Origin: an uncultured Anaerococcus sp.
Lineage (GTDB): Bacteria > Bacillota > Clostridia > Tissierellales > Peptoniphilaceae
Direction: 5' to 3'
DNA length: 7,601 nucleotides
Assembly (NCBI RefSeq): GCF_947253225.1
Contig: NZ_CAMXYR010000061.1
Span: forward strand, 1-7,601
Every line of letters starts with the position of its first letter. The stretch's first letter is position 1. Position numbers and translations under genes: made by a program. The notes below the pieces were generated by a model that saw only the letters and a list, made by a program, of their open reading frames with translations, made no database searches and was not told the DNA's origin. Of this stretch, positions 1 through 6,571 are shown piece by piece.

Positions 1-749
1 TTCGTGAGATGAGTGGTCGTCTTGAAGAGATGCCAGGAGATGAAGGATTCCCAGCTTACCTTGCAAGTAGGATTGCAGACTTTTATGAAAGAGCTGGAAA
101 GGTTGAAGTTTTAGGATCTAGAAATGATATAGGTTCTCTTTCAGTTATTGGAGCTGTAAGCCCTCCAGGAGGAGACTTATCAGAACCAGTTACCCAAGCA
201 ACCCTTCGTATAGTTAAGGTATTCTGGGGACTTGATTATGACCTATCCTACCAAAGGCACTTCCCAGCAATTAACTGGCTATCATCATATTCTCTCTACC
301 AAGATAAGATGGATAAGTATATTGATGGGGCTGTTGATGAAGATTTCTCTAAGAATAGAAAAAGATCCATGAGCCTTTTACAACAAGAGTCAGGTCTTCA
401 AGAAGTAGTAAGGCTAGTAGGACGTGATGCTCTATCTGATGATGATAAGTTGAAGCTTGATGTAACTAAGTCCATCAGGGAGGACTACCTCCAACAAAAC
501 GCCTTCCACGATGTGGATACTTACTGCTCATTGGCTAAGCAAGATAAGATGCTTGCAACAATTCTTTACAATTATGACAAGTCCTTGGAGGCACTTGCTC
601 ATGGGGTAGACCTAGAAGCTATTGAGAAGCTTCCAGTTCGTGAAAGAATTACAAGACTAAAACTAATTTCTGAAGATGATTTAGAAAGCATAAAAGAAAT
701 TAGAGATGAAATAGATAAGCAAATTGATGAGCTTATAAGGGAGGCATAA
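1..749 (+). CDS. ntpA: V/A-type ATPase catalytic subunit A, C-terminal part (5' end outside window)
   Basis: This is the C-terminal part (about 248 residues) of the catalytic A subunit, which hydrolyses or makes ATP in the V1 head. The reading frame is open from the first bases, so the ATG at position 9 is internal and not the start. Visible family signatures are SGRLEEMPGDEGFPAYL and RIADFYERAGKV near the left edge, then the SPPGGDLSEPVTQ segment, then KVFWGLDYDLSYQRHFPAINW, all diagnostic of subunit A. The rest is the helical C-terminal domain. The Walker A motif lies upstream of the window. A full-length protein is about 590 residues, so roughly 340 are missing because of the window edge and not through truncation. 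The stop TAA shares its last A with the start ATG of the B subunit gene (TAATG), which indicates translational coupling. Upstream genes are expected to be the F, I, K, E, C and G subunits, by analogy with the Enterococcus ntp operon; that is inference. Confidence 0.97.
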   Translation, partial: REMSGRLEEMPGDEGFPAYLASRIADFYERAGKVEVLGSRNDIGSLSVIGAVSPPGGDLSEPVTQATLRIVKVFWGLDYDLSYQRHFPAINWLSSYSLYQDKMDKYIDGAVDEDFSKNRKRSMSLLQQESGLQEVVRLVGRDALSDDDKLKLDVTKSIREDYLQQNAFHDVDTYCSLAKQDKMLATILYNYDKSLEALAHGVDLEAIEKLPVRERITRLKLISEDDLESIKEIRDEIDKQIDELIREA

Positions 750-2116
750 TGTTAAAAGAATATAAAACAGTTTCTGAAGTAGTTGGCCCTCTTATGCTCG
801 TTGAGGGAGTAGAGGGTGTAAGCTTTGATGAACTTGTAGATATAGAAATGCAAACGGGGGAACGCCGTCGTGGTCGTGTTATTGAAATTAACAAAGACCG
901 TGCCATGGTTCAACTTTTTGAAGGTTCTACAGGAATCAACCTCAAATCTACTTCAGTAAGATTTTTGGGAAGACCACTTGAGCTTGGTGTATCTGAAGAC
1001 ATGATTGGTCGTGCCTTTAATGGTCTAGGAGAGCCAATAGATGATGGTCCTTCCATAATTCCAGAAGAAAAAAGAGATGTAAATGGTACAGCTATTAACC
1101 CAGTAAGCCGTGATTATCCATCAGAATTTATCCAAACAGGAATTTCCACCATAGATGGTCTAAATACCCTAGTTCGTGGACAAAAACTTCCAATATTTTC
1201 TGGAAACGGACTTCCTCACAACCAAGTAGCAGCTCAAATTGCCAGACAAGCCAGAGTGTTATCAGATGATGAAGGCTTTGCGGTAGTCTTTGCAGCAATA
1301 GGTATAACCTTCGAAGAAGCTCAATTTTTCATGAATGACTTCAGAAAAACAGGGGCTTTAGACAGGTCAGTTCTCTTCATGAACCTTGCAGACGACCCAG
1401 CAATTGAGCGTCTATCAACACCAAAGATGGCCCTAACCGCTGCTGAATATCTTGCTTTTGAAAAAGATATGCAAGTATTAGTAATCATGACAGATATGAC
1501 CAACTATGCAGAGGCTCTTCGTGAAGTATCAGCTGCCCGTAAGGAAGTACCAGGTCGTCGTGGTTATCCAGGCTACCTTTACACAGACCTTTCAACTCTT
1601 TATGAAAGAGCAGGAAAGCTTCGTGGCAAACCAGGAACAATTACACAAATTCCAATCCTATCAATGCCAGAAGATGATATCACTCACCCAATCCCAGACC
1701 TAACAGGCTACATCACAGAAGGTCAAATCATCCTTAATAGAGAGCTTTACAACCAAGGAGTTGAACCACCTGTATCAATCCTACCATCCCTATCAAGACT
1801 TAAAGATAAAGGTATAGGAAAGGGAAAAACAAGGGAAGACCATGCAGACACAATGAACCAAATCTATGCAGCCTATGCTTCAGGAGTTGATGCTCGTGAG
1901 CTACAAAAGATTTTGGGAGATTCTGCCCTATCAGAAGCTGACCTTGCCTTTGCTAAATTTGCCAAGGAATTTGAAGAAAGATATATAAACCAAGGTTACT
2001 ACACCAACAGAACCATTGAAGATACCCTAAATCTCGGATGGGATCTACTAAAAATAATACCAAAATCAGAGCTAAAGAGAATTGACGATAAGTTAATCGA
2101 AAAATATTTAGATTAG
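749..2116 (+). CDS. ntpB: V/A-type ATPase non-catalytic subunit B
   Basis: This 455-residue protein is the regulatory B subunit that alternates with A in the V1 hexamer. The length is normal for the family. It has the N-terminal beta-barrel (about residues 1-75), the nucleotide-binding fold with the B-type pseudo-P-loop SGNGLPHNQVAAQIARQA (about 151-168) in place of a true Walker A, the PGRRGYPGYLYTDLSTLYERAG block (about 268-289), and SILPSLSRLKDKGIG with Arg350. Arg350 matches the arginine finger known from Enterococcus hirae NtpB, which acts on ATP bound at the A/B interface. The start is fixed by a strong AAGGGAGG site at 737-744, four bases before the ATG, inside the end of the A gene. 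The D subunit gene follows after nine bases. No sign of damage or transfer is visible. Confidence 0.98.
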   Translation: MLKEYKTVSEVVGPLMLVEGVEGVSFDELVDIEMQTGERRRGRVIEINKDRAMVQLFEGSTGINLKSTSVRFLGRPLELGVSEDMIGRAFNGLGEPIDDGPSIIPEEKRDVNGTAINPVSRDYPSEFIQTGISTIDGLNTLVRGQKLPIFSGNGLPHNQVAAQIARQARVLSDDEGFAVVFAAIGITFEEAQFFMNDFRKTGALDRSVLFMNLADDPAIERLSTPKMALTAAEYLAFEKDMQVLVIMTDMTNYAEALREVSAARKEVPGRRGYPGYLYTDLSTLYERAGKLRGKPGTITQIPILSMPEDDITHPIPDLTGYITEGQIILNRELYNQGVEPPVSILPSLSRLKDKGIGKGKTREDHADTMNQIYAAYASGVDARELQKILGDSALSEADLAFAKFAKEFEERYINQGYYTNRTIEDTLNLGWDLLKIIPKSELKRIDDKLIEKYLD

Positions 2117-2125
2117 GAGCATGGT

Positions 2126-2761
2126 ATGGCAAGATTAAAAGTAACGCCAACAAGGATGAATCTAAATACATTAAAGGACAGACTTGCAACAAGTAAACGT
2201 GGCTATAAGCTACTAAAAGACAAGCAAGATGAGTTAATGAGACAATTCTTAGAGCTTATTAGGAAAAACAAAAAACTAAGAGAAGAAGTAGAAAAGGAAT
2301 TAGAGGATTCTTTTTCTGACTTCCTCATTGCAAGTGCTTTTATGAGTCCAGAATTCTTAGAAGAAGCAGTAAGCTTTCCTACACAAAAACTTGGCGTTGA
2401 TATAAGTATCAAAAATGTCATGAGTGTAAGGATTCCTAAGATGGAATTTAAGGTAGAAGAAAATGAAAATGCCAGCATGTTCCCTTATGGCTACGCAGAA
2501 ACATCGGCAGGTCTTGATAAGGCAATCAAGGGTCTAAGTGATGTAATGAATAGACTGCTTGAACTTGCTGAGCTAGAAAAAACTACCCAGCTTATGGCAG
2601 ATGAGATTGAAAGCACAAGAAGAAGAGTAAACGCCCTAGAGTATAGGACTATTCCAGACCTTGAAGAAACAATCAAATATATAAGGGCAAAACTAGAAGA
2701 AAACGAGAGAGCTACAATATCAAGATTAATGAAGGTAAAAGATATTATCTCAGACAAATAA
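2126..2761 (+). CDS. ntpD: V/A-type ATPase central-shaft subunit D
   Basis: This 211-residue protein is the D subunit, the long coiled-coil rotor shaft that runs through the A3B3 head and transmits rotation to the membrane ring. The N-terminus RLKVTPTRMNLNTLKDRL followed by SKRGYKLLKDKQDEL is the recognisable start of the family, and the length is typical. The N-terminal helix (about 10-80) and the C-terminal helix (about 145-205) are highly charged with heptad spacing, as expected for the antiparallel coiled coil. The middle (about 95-130) is the less conserved globular part. A GGAG ribosome site overlaps the stop codon of the B gene at 2114-2119, so the genes are closely coupled. It is the last gene of the operon, because a strong terminator begins six bases after its stop. 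Confidence 0.97.
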   Translation: MARLKVTPTRMNLNTLKDRLATSKRGYKLLKDKQDELMRQFLELIRKNKKLREEVEKELEDSFSDFLIASAFMSPEFLEEAVSFPTQKLGVDISIKNVMSVRIPKMEFKVEENENASMFPYGYAETSAGLDKAIKGLSDVMNRLLELAELEKTTQLMADEIESTRRRVNALEYRTIPDLEETIKYIRAKLEENERATISRLMKVKDIISDK

Positions 2762-2766
2762 AAATA

Positions 2767-2812
2767 TACAAAAGGCTATGAGGTTAAACGCCCATAGCCT
2801 TTTGTAGTTTTA
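2767..2812 (+). terminator. Intrinsic terminator of the V-ATPase operon
   Basis: A 14-bp perfect stem (TACAAAAGGCTATG at 2767-2780 pairing with CATAGCCTTTTGTA at 2793-2806) encloses a 12-base loop whose GG and CC can extend the stem. It is followed by GTTTTA. It directly follows the D gene and ends the ATPase transcript. The A-rich left arm and T-rich right arm could also work for transcripts from the other strand, but no minus-strand gene points at it. Confidence 0.9.
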
Positions 2813-2817
2813 CTAAT

Positions 2818-2827
2818 TACTAGATAT
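2818..2827 (+). repeat. Left copy of 10-bp direct repeat flanking the restriction cassette
   Basis: TACTAGATAT here is repeated exactly at 5141-5150. Both copies are followed by an A-rich run, giving an imperfect match of about 19 bases. The two copies bracket the RHH, methyltransferase and endonuclease genes and nothing else, which would fit an insertion footprint. The DNA is AT-rich, so chance is not excluded. Confidence 0.4.
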
Positions 2828-2936
2828 AATTAAAAAATTCTAGCTTTCTAAATTCGTAAAGAGTACACCAGCTAAAAGATAAATACGATATTGCTAGATG
2901 AGCTATATTTTTCAAGATATTCTTATTTAATTATTA

Positions 2937-2964
2937 TTGAGAATTTACATAGTAAAAATATATT
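2937..2964 (+). promoter_or_regulatory. Candidate promoter of the restriction-modification cassette
   Basis: TTGAGA at 2937-2942 and TATATT at 2959-2964 are separated by 16 bases, a plausible housekeeping-sigma promoter placed about 30 bases before the start of the RHH gene. The -10 element lies inside the palindrome at 2944-2975, so a bound repressor would block it. The local sequence is very AT-rich, which limits confidence. Confidence 0.5.
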
Positions 2965-2975
2965 TTTAATGTAAA
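2944..2975. promoter_or_regulatory. Nested palindrome, candidate operator of the RHH protein
   Basis: A perfect 16-bp palindrome TAAAAATATATTTTTA (2953-2968) is nested inside an outer inverted repeat TTTACAT (2944-2950) and ATGTAAA (2969-2975), with a two-base AG offset on the left arm. It covers the spacer and -10 region of the candidate promoter and ends 25 bases before the RHH gene. RHH dimers usually bind short inverted or direct repeats next to their own gene, so autoregulation is inferred. Base composition alone can give AT palindromes; the outer TTTACAT/ATGTAAA pair is the stronger evidence. Confidence 0.45.
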
Positions 2976-3000
2976 ATATTGGAAAGTAGGAGTTTATTTT

Positions 3001-3177
3001 ATGAATAATAAAGAAGTTAAAAGAGAAAAAAGGATGACTGTATCTATCTCCCTGAGTGAGTCAGAAAAGAAAAAGCTTTGTGAAATGGCAGATTCTTATG
3101 GTTTGTCTTTGTCTGCTTTCCTAAGACTTGCAGCTAAGAAATATTATGAAAATGATAAGAGTAGGATAGGTAAATAA
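3001..3177 (+). CDS. Small ribbon-helix-helix (CopG/Arc-type) DNA-binding protein
   Basis: This 58-residue basic protein has a fold pattern typical of RHH repressors. After a charged N-terminal tail comes a beta strand (RMTVSISLS, residues 11-19), then helix A (ESEKKKLCEMADSYG, 20-34), then helix B (SLSAFLRLAAKKYYEN, 36-51). The G-LS-SAF-R turn between the helices is a common family signature. An AGGAG ribosome site at 2988-2992, eight bases before the ATG, supports the start. Its stop TAA overlaps an ATG at 3177 and the methyltransferase gene follows immediately, so the two are probably co-transcribed. By position it may be the control protein of the restriction system, binding the palindrome upstream. 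Classical restriction control proteins are helix-turn-helix instead, so this role is inferred. Alternatives are an orphan antitoxin or an accessory gene left from a mobilisable element. Confidence 0.85.
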   Translation: MNNKEVKREKRMTVSISLSESEKKKLCEMADSYGLSLSAFLRLAAKKYYENDKSRIGK

Positions 3178-3199
3178 TGGAGCATAGACAATTATGGAT

Positions 3200-3206
3200 A
3201 GGTGAT
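3200..3206 (+). promoter_or_regulatory. Ribosome binding site favouring the internal methyltransferase start
   Basis: AGGTGAT is an exact complement of part of the 16S rRNA 3' end (within the consensus AAGGAGGTGATC). It sits three bases before the ATG at 3210, which is the canonical phase for that alignment. The earlier in-frame ATG at 3177 has only a weak AGG at 3168-3170. This favours 3210 as the main start, although the TAATG overlap keeps 3177 possible. Confidence 0.6.
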
Positions 3207-3209
3207 ATT

Positions 3210-4202
3210 ATGAATATTACAAATATAGAGCTTTTTGCTGGTGGTGGAGGGCTTGCTTTAGGATTAGAGGAGGCTGGGATTGAAGGGGTGGCTTTTGTAG
3301 AGTTTGACCATGATGCTTGCAAGACCTTAAGAGCTAACCGACCTAATTGGAATGTTATTGAAGATGATGTTACTAATGTAGATTTTACTGAATTTAAAGG
3401 AAAAGTTGATTTGGTTAGTGGAGGAGCTCCTTGTCAAGCTTTTTCTTATGCTGGTAAAAGATTGGGATTTGGTGATACAAGAGGTACATTATTTGCTCAA
3501 TTTGCAAGATGTATTAAAGAAACAGAGCCTAAAATGTTTTTGTTTGAAAATGTTAAGGGGTTGTTGACTCATGATAGGGGAAGGACTTTCAAGACTATAA
3601 AGCATGAATTTGAGAGTCTAGGATATAAGGCTCATTATAAGGTCTTAAATGCTGCCTATTTTGGGGTCGGTCAGAAAAGACAAAGACTTATAGTTATTGG
3701 TATAAGGAATGATTTAAAAGATAAAGTTAAATTTACCTATCCGAAGCCAGAGCAGACTATGACAGTTTTGAAAGATGTACTTAAAAATGTCCCAGATAGT
3801 CCCTTCCAACCATATAGTGAAAAGAAGAAACAAGTCATGGAACTTGTTCCAGCAGGTGGTTGTTGGGTAGATTTACCTGATGAGCTAGCAAAAGAGTATA
3901 TGGGTAAGAGTTACTATTCAGGTGGAGGGAAGAGAGGCATGGCTAGGAGGATATCGTGGGATGAACCTTGCTTAACTCTTACAACTTCACCAAGTCAAAA
4001 GCAGACAGAAAGGTGCCATCCAGATGAAACTAGACCATTCACGGTACGAGAATATGCAAGAATACAAAGCTTTCCAGATGATTGGAAATTTGAGGGAAGC
4101 TTAGGTCAGCAGTATAAGCAAATCGGAAATGCTGTGCCTGTAGAGTTAGCTAGACGTTTGGGAGTTGAAATTATCAAAGCTTTGACCTTTAAGGAGGATT
4201 AA
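3210..4202 (+). CDS. Type II DNA (cytosine-5-)-methyltransferase, probable GGNCC specificity
   Basis: This enzyme moves a methyl group from S-adenosylmethionine to carbon 5 of cytosine and protects host DNA from the partner nuclease. With the start at 3210 it has 330 residues. All key C5-methyltransferase motifs are present in order: motif I FAGGGGLALGLEEAG (from residue 9), motif IV GGAPCQAFS with catalytic Cys75, motif VI ENV (113-115), motif VIII QKRQR (155-159), motif IX RPFTVREYARIQSFPDDW (275-292) and motif X QYKQIGNAVP (301-310). The target-recognition region between VIII and IX contains SGGGKRGMARRISWDEP and SPSQKQTERCHP, which I associate with GGNCC/GGCC-type enzymes. That specificity is inferred, mainly from the neighbouring Eco47II-family nuclease. 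A longer version from the ATG at 3177 would add 11 residues that look unlike the family's usual start. It is intact and ends one base before the nuclease gene. Confidence 0.96.
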   Translation: MNITNIELFAGGGGLALGLEEAGIEGVAFVEFDHDACKTLRANRPNWNVIEDDVTNVDFTEFKGKVDLVSGGAPCQAFSYAGKRLGFGDTRGTLFAQFARCIKETEPKMFLFENVKGLLTHDRGRTFKTIKHEFESLGYKAHYKVLNAAYFGVGQKRQRLIVIGIRNDLKDKVKFTYPKPEQTMTVLKDVLKNVPDSPFQPYSEKKKQVMELVPAGGCWVDLPDELAKEYMGKSYYSGGGKRGMARRISWDEPCLTLTTSPSQKQTERCHPDETRPFTVREYARIQSFPDDWKFEGSLGQQYKQIGNAVPVELARRLGVEIIKALTFKED

Positions 4203-4203
4203 A

Positions 4204-5055
4204 ATGGAGTGGGAGATAGACTTTATTGATCGAGAAGATTTCAAGAAACACGTTGCAAATACCATAGCCCAATATGGTAAAAAGCTTGAGTCATATTCTA
4301 TAAAAGAATTTAATAGAAATACAGTTGATCCTATAAAGATGATATTTGATAAGGCGGTTTATGGCGAAGATTGGAAGCAAATAATTTCTAGTGAAATTTT
4401 TAGACAAAGGGATAAATCAAACACTAATGAAATAGGATATTTTCATCAAAGATTATTTGAGTATATAGATAACTGTAGAGTTCCTGACAATGGGAAAGAT
4501 GGTGGTTGGGATGTGATTTTTGAGGGCAAAGATGGCTATGAAGTAGATAAAGGAAATAAAGTAAGCAAGATTTTTGTTGAGATGAAAAATAAGCACAATA
4601 CTATGAATAGTGCCTCGGCTACAAAAACGTATATGAAAATGCAAAATCAGCTCCTAAATGATGATGATTGTGCGTGTTTTCTGGTTGAAGTCATTGCTAA
4701 ATGTTCACAAAATATAGTGTGGAGCACAAGTGTAGATAGGCAGAAAGTTTCTCATAATAGAATTAGAAGGGTGAGTATAGATAAGTTTTATGAGATAGTA
4801 ACAGGAGAAGCGGATGCTTTCTATCAAATATGTATGGCCTTACCAGATTTAGTTAAAGAAGTAATTGATGAAGCTGAGGAAACTAAGATACCTGAGGATA
4901 CAGTTTATGAGGATATTAAAAAAGTTGCTCGAGGATTTGATAATGATTCAGATGATAGGGGGATGCTTTTAGCTATGTATATGTTAGGGTTTAGAACTTA
5001 TAATTCCTTTGCTAATCTAGCTAGGGAAAATAGGTGTTTGTGGGGTAGGAAATGA
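4204..5055 (+). CDS. Eco47II-family type II restriction endonuclease (predicted GGNCC)
   Basis: This 283-residue protein resembles the Eco47II restriction endonuclease family, whose founding member cuts GGNCC. Recognisable parts are NTVDPIKMIFDKAV (about 39-52), EIGYFHQRLFEYI (76-88), and a PD-(D/E)xK-like core made of GGWD (Asp103) and VEMKNKHNT (Glu126, Lys128) that should bind Mg2+ and cut DNA. RRVSIDKFYEIVTG (188-201) and ALPDLV (212-217) are also shared with the family as I remember it. A strong AAGGAGG site at 4191-4197, inside the end of the methyltransferase gene, drives translation from the ATG at 4204. The order methyltransferase then nuclease, with one base between them, is a classic arrangement for safe expression. 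About 60 residues after the family core, rich in acidic residues, could be a lineage-specific extension. No clear terminator follows. Exact specificity cannot be read from sequence alone. Confidence 0.9.
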   Translation: MEWEIDFIDREDFKKHVANTIAQYGKKLESYSIKEFNRNTVDPIKMIFDKAVYGEDWKQIISSEIFRQRDKSNTNEIGYFHQRLFEYIDNCRVPDNGKDGGWDVIFEGKDGYEVDKGNKVSKIFVEMKNKHNTMNSASATKTYMKMQNQLLNDDDCACFLVEVIAKCSQNIVWSTSVDRQKVSHNRIRRVSIDKFYEIVTGEADAFYQICMALPDLVKEVIDEAEETKIPEDTVYEDIKKVARGFDNDSDDRGMLLAMYMLGFRTYNSFANLARENRCLWGRK

Positions 5056-5108
5056 ATCAAAGTTTTAGACTAATCTTTTACTTAAGGGTGTAATTTTTGG
5101 GTATAACT

Positions 5109-5137
5109 TTGACAATTTCAACAAGTATGTATATAGT
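5109..5137 (+). promoter_or_regulatory. Promoter of the CNNM/CorC-type gene
   Basis: TTGACA at 5109-5114 (perfect -35) and TATAGT at 5132-5137 (five of six matches to the -10 consensus) are separated by 17 bases. Transcription would begin near 5144, giving a leader of about 33 bases. It lies between the end of the endonuclease gene and the right copy of the 10-bp repeat. Confidence 0.75.
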
Positions 5138-5140
5138 CAA

Positions 5141-5150
5141 TACTAGATAT
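5141..5150 (+). repeat. Right copy of 10-bp direct repeat flanking the restriction cassette
   Basis: TACTAGATAT matches 2818-2827 exactly and is followed by a similar A-rich run. It lies just downstream of the -10 element of the next gene's promoter. If the repeat marks an insertion, that promoter sits on the inserted side. Confidence 0.4.
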
Positions 5151-5163
5151 TATAAAAAAGAAT

Positions 5164-5168
5164 GGAGA
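5164..5168 (+). promoter_or_regulatory. Ribosome binding site that decides the CNNM gene start
   Basis: GGAGA at 5164-5168 lies eight bases before the ATG at 5177 and inside the first codons that would be used from the ATG at 5162. The ATG at 5162 has only an A-rich stretch before it, so 5177 is the better start. Confidence 0.65.
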
Positions 5169-5176
5169 TAAATTTG

Positions 5177-6535
5177 ATGGAAACTGGACCCTACCATAGC
5201 TTAATAACAAGCCTTGTAATACTCGCCCTTTTGTTGATAAATGGGGTGTTTACAGCTATTCACACAGGATTGATTACCCTAAATGCTTCAAAGCTAGAGG
5301 AAGAGAAGGAAACAAATTCAAGGTCAAGGGCAATTCTTAAACTGATTTCTGACCAAGATAGGCTCAACCAGTCCTTTGATATAATTAATATAATCTTCTC
5401 CCTCCTAACCATTGCCTACTTTGCAAAAAGGCTCAGGGAAGTAAGTCAGGATGGCTTTATCCTAGGAGGAATGCTTTCGCTAAAATGGATGATTCTTCTT
5501 GCTATAATTCTATATACAATTCTCAAGGTGATTTTTGTTGACAAAATACCTCAAAGAATTGGTGTTATATATCCTATGGAAATCACCCAATCTACTGTTG
5601 GTTTGACTAGGTTTATGATATTTTTGATAAAGCCTATAGTTATCCTAACAACTTCTGTAACCAATCTATTTATGAAGATATTTGGTATAGAAGCAATGAA
5701 TATCCAAAAACAAGTTACAGGTGAGCAGATAAAGTCAATTGTCCAAATTGGGGAAGACCAAGGCATCCTAAGACCTATGGAATCAAAGATGATTCATTCT
5801 ATAATGACCTTCGATGACCTACTTGCAGAAGAAATTATGACTGCAAGGACAGATGTCTTTATGATTGACCTAGGAGATAGGGACAAGGAATATATGAGTG
5901 AGTTTGTAAAAATCAAGCACGCAAGGATTCCCGTCTATGAGGATGAGGTTGACAATATTTTAGGGATAGTCTATACCAAAGATTATTTGCTAGAGGCTAC
6001 CAAGGTGGGACTTAGAAATGTTGATATCAAAAAAATCTTAAGACCAGCCTATTTTGCTCCAGATAAAATTGAAACAGACAAGTTATTTTCTGATATGCAA
6101 AAAAAACACATACATATGGCTATTCTTATAGATGAATATGGTGGCTTCTCTGGTGTTGTAACTATGGAGGACTTGATTGAAGAAATTGTAGGAGATATCG
6201 ACGATAGCTTTGATAGAGATATACCAGACTTTAGGGAAAATAGCAGGGATGTCTTTGTAGTTAAGGGTTCGATAGGAATAAAGGATTTGAACGAGAAAAT
6301 CAATATCGCCATAGATGAAAACAACGAAAACTACGATTCTTTAGCTGGCTTTATCATAGATAGGCTCGGCTACATACCTGATGAAAATTCCAATGTAACT
6401 ATAAATTACAATGGCTATGAAATAAAAATTTTATACATTGAGGATAACAGAATCAGAGCCGTTAGACTTAGAAAGTTAAAAAACAAGGAAGAAGAAAATG
6501 ACGGCAACAAGATAGATGAATCAGAAAGACCTTAG
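5177..6535 (+). CDS. CNNM/CorC/HlyC-type membrane protein with CBS pair
   Basis: From the start at 5177 it has 452 residues, a normal length for the family (often annotated 'hemolysin family protein'), whose better-studied members are CNNM/CorB-like Mg2+ exporters. Domains in order: an N-terminal membrane domain with hydrophobic segments near 9-28, 70-83, 102-121 and 146-165; a Bateman pair of CBS domains (about 220-272 and 287-342), including the hallmark YGGFSGVVTMEDLIEEIVGD; and a C-terminal CorC/HlyC domain (about 357-433), then an acidic tail. The cytosolic half is canonical. The membrane half is diverged: the usual F-S-A-S-E helix motif reads FTAIHTGL, and the usual E-x-x-P-K loop reads DKIPQR. 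Both regions are implicated in ion binding in the family, so Mg2+ transport should not be assumed. It has its own promoter and terminator and appears monocistronic. An in-frame ATG at 5162 is a less likely start. Confidence 0.93.
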   Translation: METGPYHSLITSLVILALLLINGVFTAIHTGLITLNASKLEEEKETNSRSRAILKLISDQDRLNQSFDIINIIFSLLTIAYFAKRLREVSQDGFILGGMLSLKWMILLAIILYTILKVIFVDKIPQRIGVIYPMEITQSTVGLTRFMIFLIKPIVILTTSVTNLFMKIFGIEAMNIQKQVTGEQIKSIVQIGEDQGILRPMESKMIHSIMTFDDLLAEEIMTARTDVFMIDLGDRDKEYMSEFVKIKHARIPVYEDEVDNILGIVYTKDYLLEATKVGLRNVDIKKILRPAYFAPDKIETDKLFSDMQKKHIHMAILIDEYGGFSGVVTMEDLIEEIVGDIDDSFDRDIPDFRENSRDVFVVKGSIGIKDLNEKINIAIDENNENYDSLAGFIIDRLGYIPDENSNVTINYNGYEIKILYIEDNRIRAVRLRKLKNKEEENDGNKIDESERP

Positions 6536-6554
6536 CACTAAGGTCTTTTGTTTT
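6526..6554 (+). terminator. Intrinsic terminator of the CNNM gene, overlapping its stop codon
   Basis: AAGACCTTAG (6526-6535) and CTAAGGTCTT (6538-6547) are perfect complements, and the stem continues into a TTTTGTTTT tract. The stop codon TAG (6533-6535) is part of the left arm, so the last codons and the terminator share bases. The real loop is probably GCAC with an eight-base-pair stem below it. Confidence 0.88.
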
Positions 6555-6571
6555 GCCTATTTTAAGAAAAG

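Noticed and set aside
1953..2192. 79-residue minus-strand reading frame across the B-D junction, plus other short frames opposite the ATPase genes
   Set aside because: They overlap well-conserved coding sequence on the other strand and have leucine- or serine-rich compositions typical of antisense shadows.
2888..2912. Hairpin ATAT-t-GCT / AGC-t-ATAT followed by TTTT between the ATPase operon and the cassette, resembling a weak terminator
   Set aside because: The stem is short and contains a T-T mismatch, the region is AT-rich, and no gene lies directly upstream that would need it.
5056..5100. Possible terminator after the endonuclease gene (TTAG-A-CTAA with flanking AAAG/CTTT)
   Set aside because: The loop would be one base and the T run is interrupted; it is not a credible terminator.
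785..5190. Avoidance of GGNCC sites inside the restriction cassette
   Set aside because: By eye I see GGNCC at 785, 1046, 1429 and 5186 and none within the cassette, but at this base composition only one or two would be expected there, so the absence means nothing.
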